From: Clostridiaceae bacterium
GTDB lineage: Bacteria > Bacillota > Clostridia > Clostridiales > Clostridiaceae
Length of the DNA stretch: 24,169 nt
Assembly (NCBI GenBank): GCA_003510765.1
Contig: DOKV01000064.1
Location: forward strand, 1 to 24,169
Direction: 5' to 3'
In this document: positions 7,004-12,839 of the stretch, one piece after another
How positions within the stretch are numbered: the first letter of the stretch is position 1
Layout: every line of letters starts with the position of its first letter
The notes under the pieces: generated by a model
What the model was told of the DNA's origin: nothing
Seen by the model: the letters and a program-made list of their open reading frames with translations, nothing else
Database searches by the model: none
Position numbers and translations under genes: made by a program

Positions 7004-7027
7004 TCATAAACCATGAGACCCTGTCAA
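6998..7027 (-). promoter_or_regulatory. sigma-A type promoter of ohrR
   Basis: On the minus strand, TTGACA (7022-7027) and TACAAT (6998-7003) are 18 bases apart, and TGA just before the -10 makes it an extended -10 element. The leader to the ATG at 6964 is about 27 bases. Confidence 0.85.
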
Positions 7028-7043
7028 TATGAAGGTTTCATCT

Positions 7044-7787
7044 TCAAGTACCCAAATACAACCTTTGTCCGCTGAACTCCGGTAGTCCTTCTTGGAAGAT
7101 TCTCTCTGCAGCTTTCTTCACATCGTAGTCCATGGATCTAAAACTCACTTTTTTCTTTTGGGGATCATATAGAACGTAATGGGCTTTTGGCACACCATTT
7201 CTAGACTGTCCTACACTTCCCGCGTTGATGACATAACGTGCATCATCTAGATAGAGATCACCATCATGGGCCAGATATATTTCTATGGTTTTGTCCTCCT
7301 TCTCTTTGAAGATGCAAGGTTTGTGGGTATGCCCTGTGAACATCACTTGGTGATCTTTTTCTTTCATCTTTTGAAAGCTCTCTAGCAAATAAGAAGACTC
7401 CTTGTTTTCCGGAAAAACATATTGGAAGCTCAAAGGATTACCTAGCATCGTATGACAAAGAACAAAGTTATCTATGGCTAAAACCTCTGGCAAGGTGGCC
7501 ATATGGGTCAAATACTCTGGCGGGATGCTCTTGATGGTATGAAGAATTCCTTTTCTGGCATTCTCGCTAAAACGCCCTAAGACGTCAGGATGAAGGGTGC
7601 CATACTCATGGTTTCCCATAACCCCTACTCCTCCAGTCTCTAGAAAGGTTTTATAGCATAGATAAGGATCTGCGGCATATCCGATAAGATCGCCTATATA
7701 TAAGACTTCATCATAGGTTTCATTTTGAAGGACCTTTGATAAGGCCTGATAATTGGCATGAACATCACTTAAAATCAAATACTTCAT
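7044..7787 (-). CDS. YfcE-type calcineurin-like metallophosphoesterase
   Basis: A 247-residue phosphoesterase with the complete set of metal-binding motifs: SDVHAN (D-x-H), GDLIGYAADP (GDxxG), GNHE at about 77-80, a His in VLCHTML, and GHTHKP near residue 154. These bind two metal ions that activate water for attack on a phosphoester. The C-terminal INAGSVGQSR motif fits the YfcE/MJ0936-like group, whose members cleave simple phosphodiesters in vitro and often have no known cell substrate. ATG 7787 is preferred to the GTG two codons upstream because GGAG lies 7 bases before it. The yqeC gene ends 15 bases upstream on the same strand, so the two are very probably co-transcribed. The expected product is cytoplasmic. 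Confidence 0.88.
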   Translation of the reverse strand: MKYLILSDVHANYQALSKVLQNETYDEVLYIGDLIGYAADPYLCYKTFLETGGVGVMGNHEYGTLHPDVLGRFSENARKGILHTIKSIPPEYLTHMATLPEVLAIDNFVLCHTMLGNPLSFQYVFPENKESSYLLESFQKMKEKDHQVMFTGHTHKPCIFKEKEDKTIEIYLAHDGDLYLDDARYVINAGSVGQSRNGVPKAHYVLYDPQKKKVSFRSMDYDVKKAAERIFQEGLPEFSGQRLYLGT

Positions 7788-7802
7788 CTGCACTCTCCTT
7801 CT

Positions 7803-8537
7803 TTAGAACGATTCTTGATATAGAATCTCATAGCGATTTAACACAAGGCTTCCTGCCACCACCAAATCTACTTTTGTCAGATCTAGCTGCCCCACTAAGG
7901 ACTTGGTTAATGCTTGATCCAGTTCTTTCTCAACTTTATTAATATAGAGGATCCGTTTGCCCTTGGCATTTTTAAATAAGGCTTTGGGATCTTCTATGAT
8001 TTTTTTCAAGTCTTCGATGGTCACCAAAGAACCGATGGAGGACCCTGTTAGGATTAGATATTTGTCCAAATGGTGGATGTTCTTTGCATTTACTTGTACC
8101 CCAAGGGATTGAATGTCTAATACACCGATGGTAGCATGGGTAGCCTCTGGTATCTTTGGTTCAGAATCTCGAAATCCTTTTAAGGGCCGGCCATTAGAGA
8201 AATCACACTCAATGATGCTATGATCAAACCATGGGGATAAGACAGCGATTTCTTCACAGCTAAGCCCGAAGACCAGATTTTTCAAGTTTTTACCTTTGCC
8301 AATGATATAGACACCAGGTTTCGTTAACCCGTCCATCTGGTAGTCCTCATGATAAACATCATCAATGAAATCATACATGGTCACGGCCGGCTTGATAAAG
8401 GTTGTAGTACTAGAGATGAGAATTTTTGATTTCTTACGTAAAGACTCTGTGAGGCGATTGATCAGTGTGGTCTTTCCCCCTGCCCCCACCAAAGCAATAT
8501 TCTGGTATTCTTTCAATTTCAGTAGATCTGAAAGCAT
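7803..8537 (-). CDS. yqeC: YqeC-family protein (putative selenium-dependent hydroxylase accessory protein)
   Basis: A 244-residue P-loop protein. The start of the fold shows NIALVGAGGKTTLINRL (Walker A GAGGKTT at about 17-23) and the segment ISSTTTF, typical of YqeC. Members of the family occur with selenium-dependent molybdenum hydroxylases (xanthine dehydrogenase, purine hydroxylase) and are believed to help make or insert the labile selenium cofactor; the biochemistry is unproven as far as I know. ATG 8537 follows GGGAGGG by 6 bases; the longer reading from TTG 8564 would put that ribosome site inside the gene. No hydroxylase, mocA or selD gene is in the window, so the link is by family only. 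The gene heads an apparent two-gene operon with the phosphoesterase. Confidence 0.8.
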   Translation of the reverse strand: MLSDLLKLKEYQNIALVGAGGKTTLINRLTESLRKKSKILISSTTTFIKPAVTMYDFIDDVYHEDYQMDGLTKPGVYIIGKGKNLKNLVFGLSCEEIAVLSPWFDHSIIECDFSNGRPLKGFRDSEPKIPEATHATIGVLDIQSLGVQVNAKNIHHLDKYLILTGSSIGSLVTIEDLKKIIEDPKALFKNAKGKRILYINKVEKELDQALTKSLVGQLDLTKVDLVVAGSLVLNRYEILYQESF

Positions 8538-8673
8538 CTTCATCCCTCCCACAGGTCCTATCAAGTCGCTATAATCATATTACTTCTAATGATAGCTTAT
8601 GGAAACACTTTTGTGAACCATCCTTTCTCAAAGGACTCGCGTGAGAGTCACCAAATATTTCATGAACAAATTG

Positions 8674-8702
8674 TTGACATCTATTTACAAGGATGTTAGA
8701 AT
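8674..8702 (+). promoter_or_regulatory. sigma-A type promoter of tRNA-Trp
   Basis: A perfect -35 TTGACA (8674-8679) is 17 bases from TAGAAT (8697-8702). The tRNA begins 37 bases after the -10, leaving a short 5' leader to be cut off. Confidence 0.92.
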
Positions 8703-8738
8703 AGACAACGTAGCCAACGTAAGGCTACACAAGCTTTT

Positions 8739-8812
8739 AGGGGTATAGTTCAATGGCAGAGCAACGGTCTCCAAAACCGTAAATCTAGGTTCGAATCCTA
8801 GTACCCCTGCCA
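8739..8812 (+). tRNA. tRNA-Trp (anticodon CCA)
   Basis: A full cloverleaf: acceptor AGGGGTA (8739-8745) pairs with TACCCCT (8802-8808); the anticodon stem CGGT/ACCG closes the loop CTCCAAA, giving anticodon CCA for the UGG codon; the T arm contains GGTTCGAATCC. The discriminator base is G and the 3' CCA is encoded (8810-8812). It stands alone with its own promoter and terminator rather than in a tRNA cluster. Confidence 0.97.
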
Positions 8813-8820
8813 GGATGAAT

Positions 8821-8855
8821 CGGTCTAGTACGGTGTACTAGGCTGTTTTCTTTTG
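8821..8855 (+). terminator. Rho-independent terminator of tRNA-Trp
   Basis: An 11-bp stem including two G-T pairs (8821-8831 with 8835-8845) with a 3-base loop is followed by TTTTCTTTT. It begins 9 bases after the CCA end. Confidence 0.88.
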
Positions 8856-9102
8856 CCTAAAAATGGATCATACCATAACCTTTGCTATCGTCTCTTATTT
8901 AGAGTTCTTGAAATAAACCAAGGATATATTTAGAAAATACAAATATGTACTGATTATTTTTAGAGAAACTCAATATATCACCATATATTTCATATTATGT
9001 TATTTTCATAGCGATTGTGATAGGAAAATAGACAAAACATGAGAGAAAGGAAGATATTCTCAGGTAAAGTGCCGTGACTTTGATTTTGTCAGCGTAACCC
9101 CT
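8856..9102. other. gene-free AT-rich stretch with no recognised feature
   Basis: Between the tRNA terminator and the acetyltransferase promoter there is no open frame with a plausible start and ribosome site on either strand. Short complementary segments exist at 9060-9095 (AAAGT with ACTTT, TGAC with GTCA) but do not form a fold I recognise as a known riboswitch. I cannot assign a role. Confidence 0.5.
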
Positions 9103-9131
9103 TTGAAATCCTCGTAAAGCCATACTAGAAT
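9103..9131 (+). promoter_or_regulatory. sigma-A type promoter of the acetyltransferase gene at 9195
   Basis: TTGAAA (9103-9108) and TAGAAT (9126-9131) are exactly 17 bases apart. The expected start near 9138 leaves a leader of about 57 bases before the ATG. Confidence 0.78.
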
Positions 9132-9194
9132 ACATAGATAGGTTCTGCGCCAACATACGATGGGTGTTAAAAAGAAATATCTAGGGGGTTTGTT

Positions 9195-9689
9195 ATGGTT
9201 ACTTTACGACAAGACATCTTCATGGAGGATGCTTTAAAAATTGCACAGTGGTTAGAGGATGAAGAAATCCTCGCGTATTTGAATGAAGATCAAAAAGCAG
9301 CAAAGCATATTCGCTCCTTGGTGGCCTCATCCACCATGCCACTATACAATCAAGTGTTTAATCAAAAGGGTCTCTTCTATCTCATATGTCAAGGAGAAGA
9401 ATCCATTGGTTATGTGAAGTTCATACCCAAGAACAAAGGCCATGAAATTGTCATTGCCATAGGAAAAAAAGAACTCTGGGGCAAAGGGTATGGAAAATCC
9501 GCTTTAAAGAAAGCTTTGTGCGAAGCCTTCTTCTCTTTACGTACAGAAAAGATAGATGCAAAAATTAAGGAGAAAAATTTGCGTTCTCTGAATCTTTTTG
9601 AACACTTTGGTTTTCAAGAAACCACAAAAAAAGAATCCCTCTATCATCTATCCATGGACTTTGATACCTTTTTGAAAAAAGCAGCATAA
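9195..9689 (+). CDS. GNAT-family N-acetyltransferase
   Basis: A 164-residue acetyltransferase resembling the RimJ/RimL side of the GNAT superfamily. Motif A is seen as ELWGKGYGKSALKKAL (about residues 94-109), which holds the acetyl-CoA pyrophosphate, and motif B as NLRSLNLFEHFGFQE near 133-147. The substrate is unknown: it may acetylate a protein N-terminus, an antibiotic or a metabolite. A GGGGG stretch 6 bases before the ATG serves as ribosome site. It is a single-gene unit with its own promoter and terminator. Confidence 0.85.
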   Translation: MVTLRQDIFMEDALKIAQWLEDEEILAYLNEDQKAAKHIRSLVASSTMPLYNQVFNQKGLFYLICQGEESIGYVKFIPKNKGHEIVIAIGKKELWGKGYGKSALKKALCEAFFSLRTEKIDAKIKEKNLRSLNLFEHFGFQETTKKESLYHLSMDFDTFLKKAA

Positions 9690-9698
9690 TAAAAAATT

Positions 9699-9723
9699 AA
9701 GCAGCTGGGCAGGCTGCTTTTTT
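9699..9723 (+). terminator. Rho-independent terminator of the acetyltransferase gene
   Basis: A 7-bp stem (9699-9705 with 9713-9719) with a 7-base loop runs into TTTTTT, 10 bases after the stop codon. Confidence 0.85.
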
Positions 9724-9768
9724 GCTGTAAGAAAATATATCGCTCTTCTTATTCTTCTCCCCTTTCCC

Positions 9769-9798
9769 TTTCCATTGCCCTGGACTCTGGGGTATAAT
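9769..9798 (+). promoter_or_regulatory. promoter of the tsaE-tsaB-rimI operon
   Basis: A perfect -10 TATAAT (9793-9798) is preceded at 18 bases by a poor -35, TTTCCA (9769-9774). Transcription would start near 9805, 55 bases before tsaE. Confidence 0.6.
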
Positions 9799-9859
9799 GA
9801 ATACTGAATATGAAGCAAGGGATCCCTTGCGTGAGAATAAATAGAAACAGGTGAATAAT

Positions 9860-10321
9860 ATGACCACAAAAATCATTCAGACCACTTCCGTGGAAGAAAC
9901 CATGGACCTTGGTAAAAAGCTTGGTAAAGTTGTAGAAAAAGGGACCACCCTATGTCTTACGGGTGATTTAGGCACCGGTAAGACCCATTTCGCCAAAGGC
10001 TTTGCAGAAGGTCTTGGTATTACAGAAATCATCACCTCCCCCACCTTTACCATCGTCAATGAATATCACTCTGGGAGACTTCCTCTTTATCATTTTGATG
10101 TCTATCGGATCCATGATGCAGATGAAATATTACAGATAGGCTTTGAAGAATATGTCTATGGTCAAGGAGTGACCCTCATAGAATGGGCAGATATGATCGA
10201 ATCCATTTTGCCCGATGCTTTTTTGCAGGTGAAAATTGAAAAGACACCGGAGGAAAATCAACGAAAAATCACAGTGTATAGTTATGGACAAGAACATCCC
10301 TTTTTGGAGGACTTGATATGA
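9860..10321 (+). CDS. tsaE: TsaE, ATPase of the tRNA t6A synthesis complex
   Basis: A 153-residue P-loop ATPase (older name YjeE/YdiB). It works with TsaB and TsaD to transfer a threonylcarbamoyl group to A37 of ANN-decoding tRNAs. The Walker A motif GDLGTGKT lies at 35-42; SPTFTIVNEY, HFDVYRI and the IEWAD segment near the C-terminus are TsaE signatures, the last carrying the conserved Glu and Trp. ATG 9860 is chosen over GTG 9851, because AGGTG sits 6 bases before it and the GTG belongs to that site. The stop overlaps the start of tsaB by 4 bases, the usual sign of coupled translation. Confidence 0.95.
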   Translation: MTTKIIQTTSVEETMDLGKKLGKVVEKGTTLCLTGDLGTGKTHFAKGFAEGLGITEIITSPTFTIVNEYHSGRLPLYHFDVYRIHDADEILQIGFEEYVYGQGVTLIEWADMIESILPDAFLQVKIEKTPEENQRKITVYSYGQEHPFLEDLI

Positions 10322-11025
10322 ACATCTTAAGTATAGATACCTCATCCAACAATTGCTCCGTTGCGGTGGTTAGTGAGAAAGCTACCTTAGGAGAATTGAA
10401 CATCAACTATAATCTTCAGCACTCCGTGGTGTTGATGCCCCTCATAGAAGAGCTTTTAGACCGCTTACAGCTATCTCCAAAGGATCTGTCCGCCATTACG
10501 GTATCCAAAGGCCCTGGTTCCTTCACCGGTCTTAGAATTGGCCTTGCCGCCGCCAAAGGCATGGCCCTGGCTTTAGATATCCCTGTTTATGCTGCAGATG
10601 CCTTAGCTACCCTGGCCTATGGCGTCTTTGGATTTCAAGGCATCCTGGTCCCCATGGTGGATGCTCTTCGAGGAGGATTCTATACAGGGTTTTATACCTT
10701 TCATGAAGGAAAGATGTTAACCCTTTTAGAACCAACCATCCTCACGCTGGAAGAAGTTCAAGAAAAACTAGCTGAGGAAACTCGGGAAATCCTATTACTT
10801 GGTGACGTCTTAGACAAACTTCCTGAAGAAGTGCTACGTTTTAAACCTCAAGTGGTGTTGGCCCCACAAACCTTTAACATCCCCAAAGCCAGCCTATTGC
10901 CCTATCTTTTAAAAGATCGCATAGAAGAAAAGGATCACGAAGACCTACACACCTTGGTGCCACTATATATGAGAAAAAGCCAAGCTGAAGTAGAATATGA
11001 GAAAAAGAAAGGGAAATTACTTTAA
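10318..11025 (+). CDS. tsaB: TsaB, scaffold subunit of the tRNA t6A complex
   Basis: A 235-residue ASKHA-fold protein (older name YeaZ) that pairs with the catalytic TsaD. The N-terminus MNILSIDTSSNNCSVA, the conserved KGPGSFTGLRIGLAAAKG segment (about 64-81) and the ALATLAYG stretch are typical of TsaB. The length fits the family (about 220-240). It overlaps tsaE by 4 bases (ATGA) and rimI by 1 base. The catalytic subunit gene tsaD, often found after rimI, does not follow in this window, so it must lie elsewhere. Confidence 0.95.
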   Translation: MNILSIDTSSNNCSVAVVSEKATLGELNINYNLQHSVVLMPLIEELLDRLQLSPKDLSAITVSKGPGSFTGLRIGLAAAKGMALALDIPVYAADALATLAYGVFGFQGILVPMVDALRGGFYTGFYTFHEGKMLTLLEPTILTLEEVQEKLAEETREILLLGDVLDKLPEEVLRFKPQVVLAPQTFNIPKASLLPYLLKDRIEEKDHEDLHTLVPLYMRKSQAEVEYEKKKGKLL

Positions 11026-11465
11026 TGGAAGGATTGACCATCGTTGAATTTCAACCAAAGCATGTGGATGCCGTCTATGAAATTTCCGTGGAAGCTTTTC
11101 CCCTGCCCTGGGCTAAGGAAGAACTCATTAGAGAAATCATCAATCCCCGGGCCTTAAATCTCGTAGCCTTGGTTGAGGAGGAAGTCATTGGCTATGTCCA
11201 GTGTTGGTATACCTATGAGGATGCAGACATCATCAATATTGCCGTGAAAAATAACTGGAAAAGAAAAGGCATTGGAAAAGTCCTCCTGCAAGGACTCATC
11301 GATGCGTTGAAAGCCAAAGGCATGAGAAATATTTTCTTAGAAGTGCGGGTGACAAACCTCCCTGCGCAAACCCTATATAAGTCCTTTGGGTTCATCACCT
11401 TAGCCAAAAGAGAGCGGTACTATATCAGCGGCGAAGACGCCCTGGTCATGAACCTGCAAATTTAA
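11025..11465 (+). CDS. rimI: RimI-type ribosomal protein N-acetyltransferase
   Basis: A 146-residue GNAT enzyme, the family that acetylates the N-terminal alanine of ribosomal protein S18. Motif A is KRKGIGKVLL (about 81-90), followed by LEVRVTNLPAQTLYKSFGF, which is the usual RimI motif B with Asn, and the ERYY segment carrying the likely catalytic Tyr. FPLPWAKEEL near residue 25 is also typical of RimI. It is the last gene of a tight tsaE-tsaB-rimI operon, a common arrangement. It starts on the final A of the tsaB stop codon (TAATG). Confidence 0.93.
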   Translation: MEGLTIVEFQPKHVDAVYEISVEAFPLPWAKEELIREIINPRALNLVALVEEEVIGYVQCWYTYEDADIINIAVKNNWKRKGIGKVLLQGLIDALKAKGMRNIFLEVRVTNLPAQTLYKSFGFITLAKRERYYISGEDALVMNLQI

Positions 11466-11466
11466 G

Positions 11467-11510
11467 AAGTCCCTTGGTACTCTAGCTTGAGCACCAAGGG
11501 ACTTTGTTAT
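11467..11510. terminator. Rho-independent terminator between rimI and ribU, probably bidirectional
   Basis: A perfect 12-bp stem (11467-11478 with 11493-11504) has an inner CTC/GAG pairing. It begins 1 base after the rimI stop and lies 16 bases beyond the end of the converging ribU gene. T tracts are short on both sides. Confidence 0.8.
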
Positions 11511-11520
11511 ATCTATGATG

Positions 11521-12117
11521 TTAGATAGCTTTATGAAGCTTTTGATACCGTTCTTGGAACATGGCTTCACGATTGATCAACATGGCCACTCGATCATAGA
11601 ACAGAATGCCCACGATGGAGACGATGACGCCTTTGATAAAGTTGAACACTGGAATCCCAAAGAATAAGTAGGATCTAAGCATTTGCGCTTCCATACCTCC
11701 TGGGAAATACATGGGGATCAAAATGAAGTAGTTGGCAAGCATTGCTAACGGAATCATGGCTATAGATCCTGCCAGAGCACCTAAAATGGCACCCTTTCTT
11801 GTCTTCATCTTTTTAAAGACCAAAGAAGCAAAGAACACATAGGACCCTACAACGATGATATTGGCCAGTTGCCCTACACCACCAGTGGAACTACCCTTGA
11901 TGAAAATCACCAAAAGATTCTTTAGTATTTCTACACCAACACCAACCAATGGTCCAAAAGCAAATCCACTAAGGAGTACTGGTACAGCAGATAAGTCTAC
12001 CTTAAGCCAAGGGAATGTGGGGAGAACGGGGAACTCAAAGTAAGTTAGGATGAATCCTAAGGTCATGAGTAGTGCCGCTTTGACAACAGTGTTAGTTTTT
12101 TTTGATACGTTTACCAT
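11521..12117 (-). CDS. ribU: RibU-type riboflavin-binding S component of an ECF transporter
   Basis: A 198-residue membrane protein with about six hydrophobic segments. It should bind riboflavin outside and join a shared energy module (EcfA, EcfA', EcfT, not in this window) to carry it in. The N-terminal FEFPVLPTFPWLKVDLSAVP and the LKNLL segment are typical of RibU proteins, and the PMYFPGG region lies between later helices. The assignment is strengthened by the FMN riboswitch in its leader. AGGAGGG lies 9 bases before the ATG. No other riboflavin gene is nearby, so this is a stand-alone uptake unit. Confidence 0.92.
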   Translation of the reverse strand: MVNVSKKTNTVVKAALLMTLGFILTYFEFPVLPTFPWLKVDLSAVPVLLSGFAFGPLVGVGVEILKNLLVIFIKGSSTGGVGQLANIIVVGSYVFFASLVFKKMKTRKGAILGALAGSIAMIPLAMLANYFILIPMYFPGGMEAQMLRSYLFFGIPVFNFIKGVIVSIVGILFYDRVAMLINREAMFQERYQKLHKAI

Positions 12118-12169
12118 TTTTGGTAACCCTCCTAAAGATTATTTGCAACCTCCAGAAGATTGTTTCATT

Positions 12170-12201
12170 AAAAAAGCCTTGATTTCGTTAAAAATCAAGG
12201 C
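12170..12201 (-). terminator. intrinsic terminator of the FMN riboswitch
   Basis: On the minus strand a perfect 10-bp stem (12176-12185 with 12192-12201) is followed by six T (12170-12175). It lies between the aptamer and the ribU start, so FMN binding probably ends transcription early; this is the standard expression platform in Bacillota. Confidence 0.9.
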
Positions 12202-12217
12202 GTGAACGCAAAACAAT

Positions 12218-12328
12218 CATTCTTCTTCCATCCAGACTTTAACTGTCGGCTTCGGAATTACACCGAATCAACCTTGCGGCTCGTGGGCTATACCACCGGT
12301 GGGGACTTACACCCCGCCCTGAAGATGC
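12218..12328 (-). promoter_or_regulatory. FMN riboswitch (RFN element)
   Basis: The minus strand shows the conserved RFN blocks in order: TTCAGGGCGGGGTG, AAGTCCCCACCGGTGGT, AGCCCACGAGCCG, GATTCGGTGTAATTCCGAAGCCGACAGT and AGTCTGGATGGAAGAAGA (written here as separate conserved pieces). The terminal P1 stem is formed by ATCTTC and GAAGA. It should sense FMN and switch off ribU through the terminator at 12170-12201. Confidence 0.97.
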
Positions 12329-12346
12329 TATTCAATTTACAAATTT

Positions 12347-12375
12347 ATAATACCATACTGACACAAATCTGTCAA
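12347..12375 (-). promoter_or_regulatory. sigma-A type promoter of the ribU transcript
   Basis: On the minus strand, perfect TTGACA (12370-12375) and TATTAT (12347-12352) are 17 bases apart. The start site would fall near 12340, about 12 bases before the aptamer. Confidence 0.88.
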
Positions 12376-12390
12376 TGTTCCTTGGTTGGT

Positions 12391-12398
12391 GATATACT
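12391..12398 (+). promoter_or_regulatory. possible extended -10 promoter for the gene at 12467
   Basis: TGATATACT (TG at 12390-12391) is a near-consensus extended -10. No good -35 is seen, and the region overlaps the back of the ribU promoter, so the two promoters would diverge. Confidence 0.45.
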
Positions 12399-12466
12399 GA
12401 AATAGAAGATTATCAAATTGCATCCTATTGTACCATCCAGTTTCGTAATGAAAGGAGTCCCTATCC

Positions 12467-12778
12467 ATGTGTATTGAAATTGAACAAGCCCTTTTAGAAG
12501 AAGCTCAACAGCTTAAAGAGACCTTTACCCTTTCTTATCCCCATGGCCTTTATAAAGAGGAACGTTATTCTTCCACCTATGATGAGCTCAGCAAGTGGCT
12601 ACGAAAAACCATCACCTATCTGAAAAGCACGGGGTCGAGTATCGGAGAAGACCCTTTTCTTACACATCTCCATGGCTTCCGAGGTAAAATCGGCAACATC
12701 GATGGGGTGGAATTTCAAAAAATTCTAGATCAGCTAGAAAAGAGATTTCAACAGGAAGATCCAGGATCCACCAAATAG
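12467..12778 (+). CDS. unrecognised 103-residue protein
   Basis: I do not recognise this protein. It is soluble, charged and mostly helical in appearance: an N-terminal helix rich in Glu and Gln (residues about 3-20), a YSSTYDELSKWLRKTITYLKS segment in the middle, and a C-terminal amphipathic helix (about 80-97). It has one Cys near the start and no membrane segment or known motif. It is supported by an AAAGGAG site 9 bases before the ATG, a possible promoter at 12391 and a terminator 1 base after the stop. It is a single-gene unit between two minus-strand groups. Confidence 0.7.
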   Translation: MCIEIEQALLEEAQQLKETFTLSYPHGLYKEERYSSTYDELSKWLRKTITYLKSTGSSIGEDPFLTHLHGFRGKIGNIDGVEFQKILDQLEKRFQQEDPGSTK

Positions 12779-12826
12779 AAGCGCTGAAGGCCCTGAGGCT
12801 TTCAGCGCTTCTTCTTCTTCTTTTTG
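12779..12826. terminator. hairpin terminator between the gene at 12467 and tex
   Basis: A 14-bp stem (12779-12792 with 12797-12810, one G-T pair) has a 4-base loop and lies directly after the plus-strand stop and 14 bases beyond the likely end of tex at 12840. The plus side is followed by a pyrimidine-rich run ending in TTTTT. It probably serves both converging genes. Confidence 0.82.
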
Positions 12827-12839
12827 ATGGGTCTTCTTG

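Noticed and set aside
9030..9194. Riboswitch upstream of the acetyltransferase gene
   Set aside because: I compared it by eye with conserved blocks of FMN, c-di-GMP, glycine, ydaO and T-box leaders; none matches, and most of the stretch lies before the promoter.
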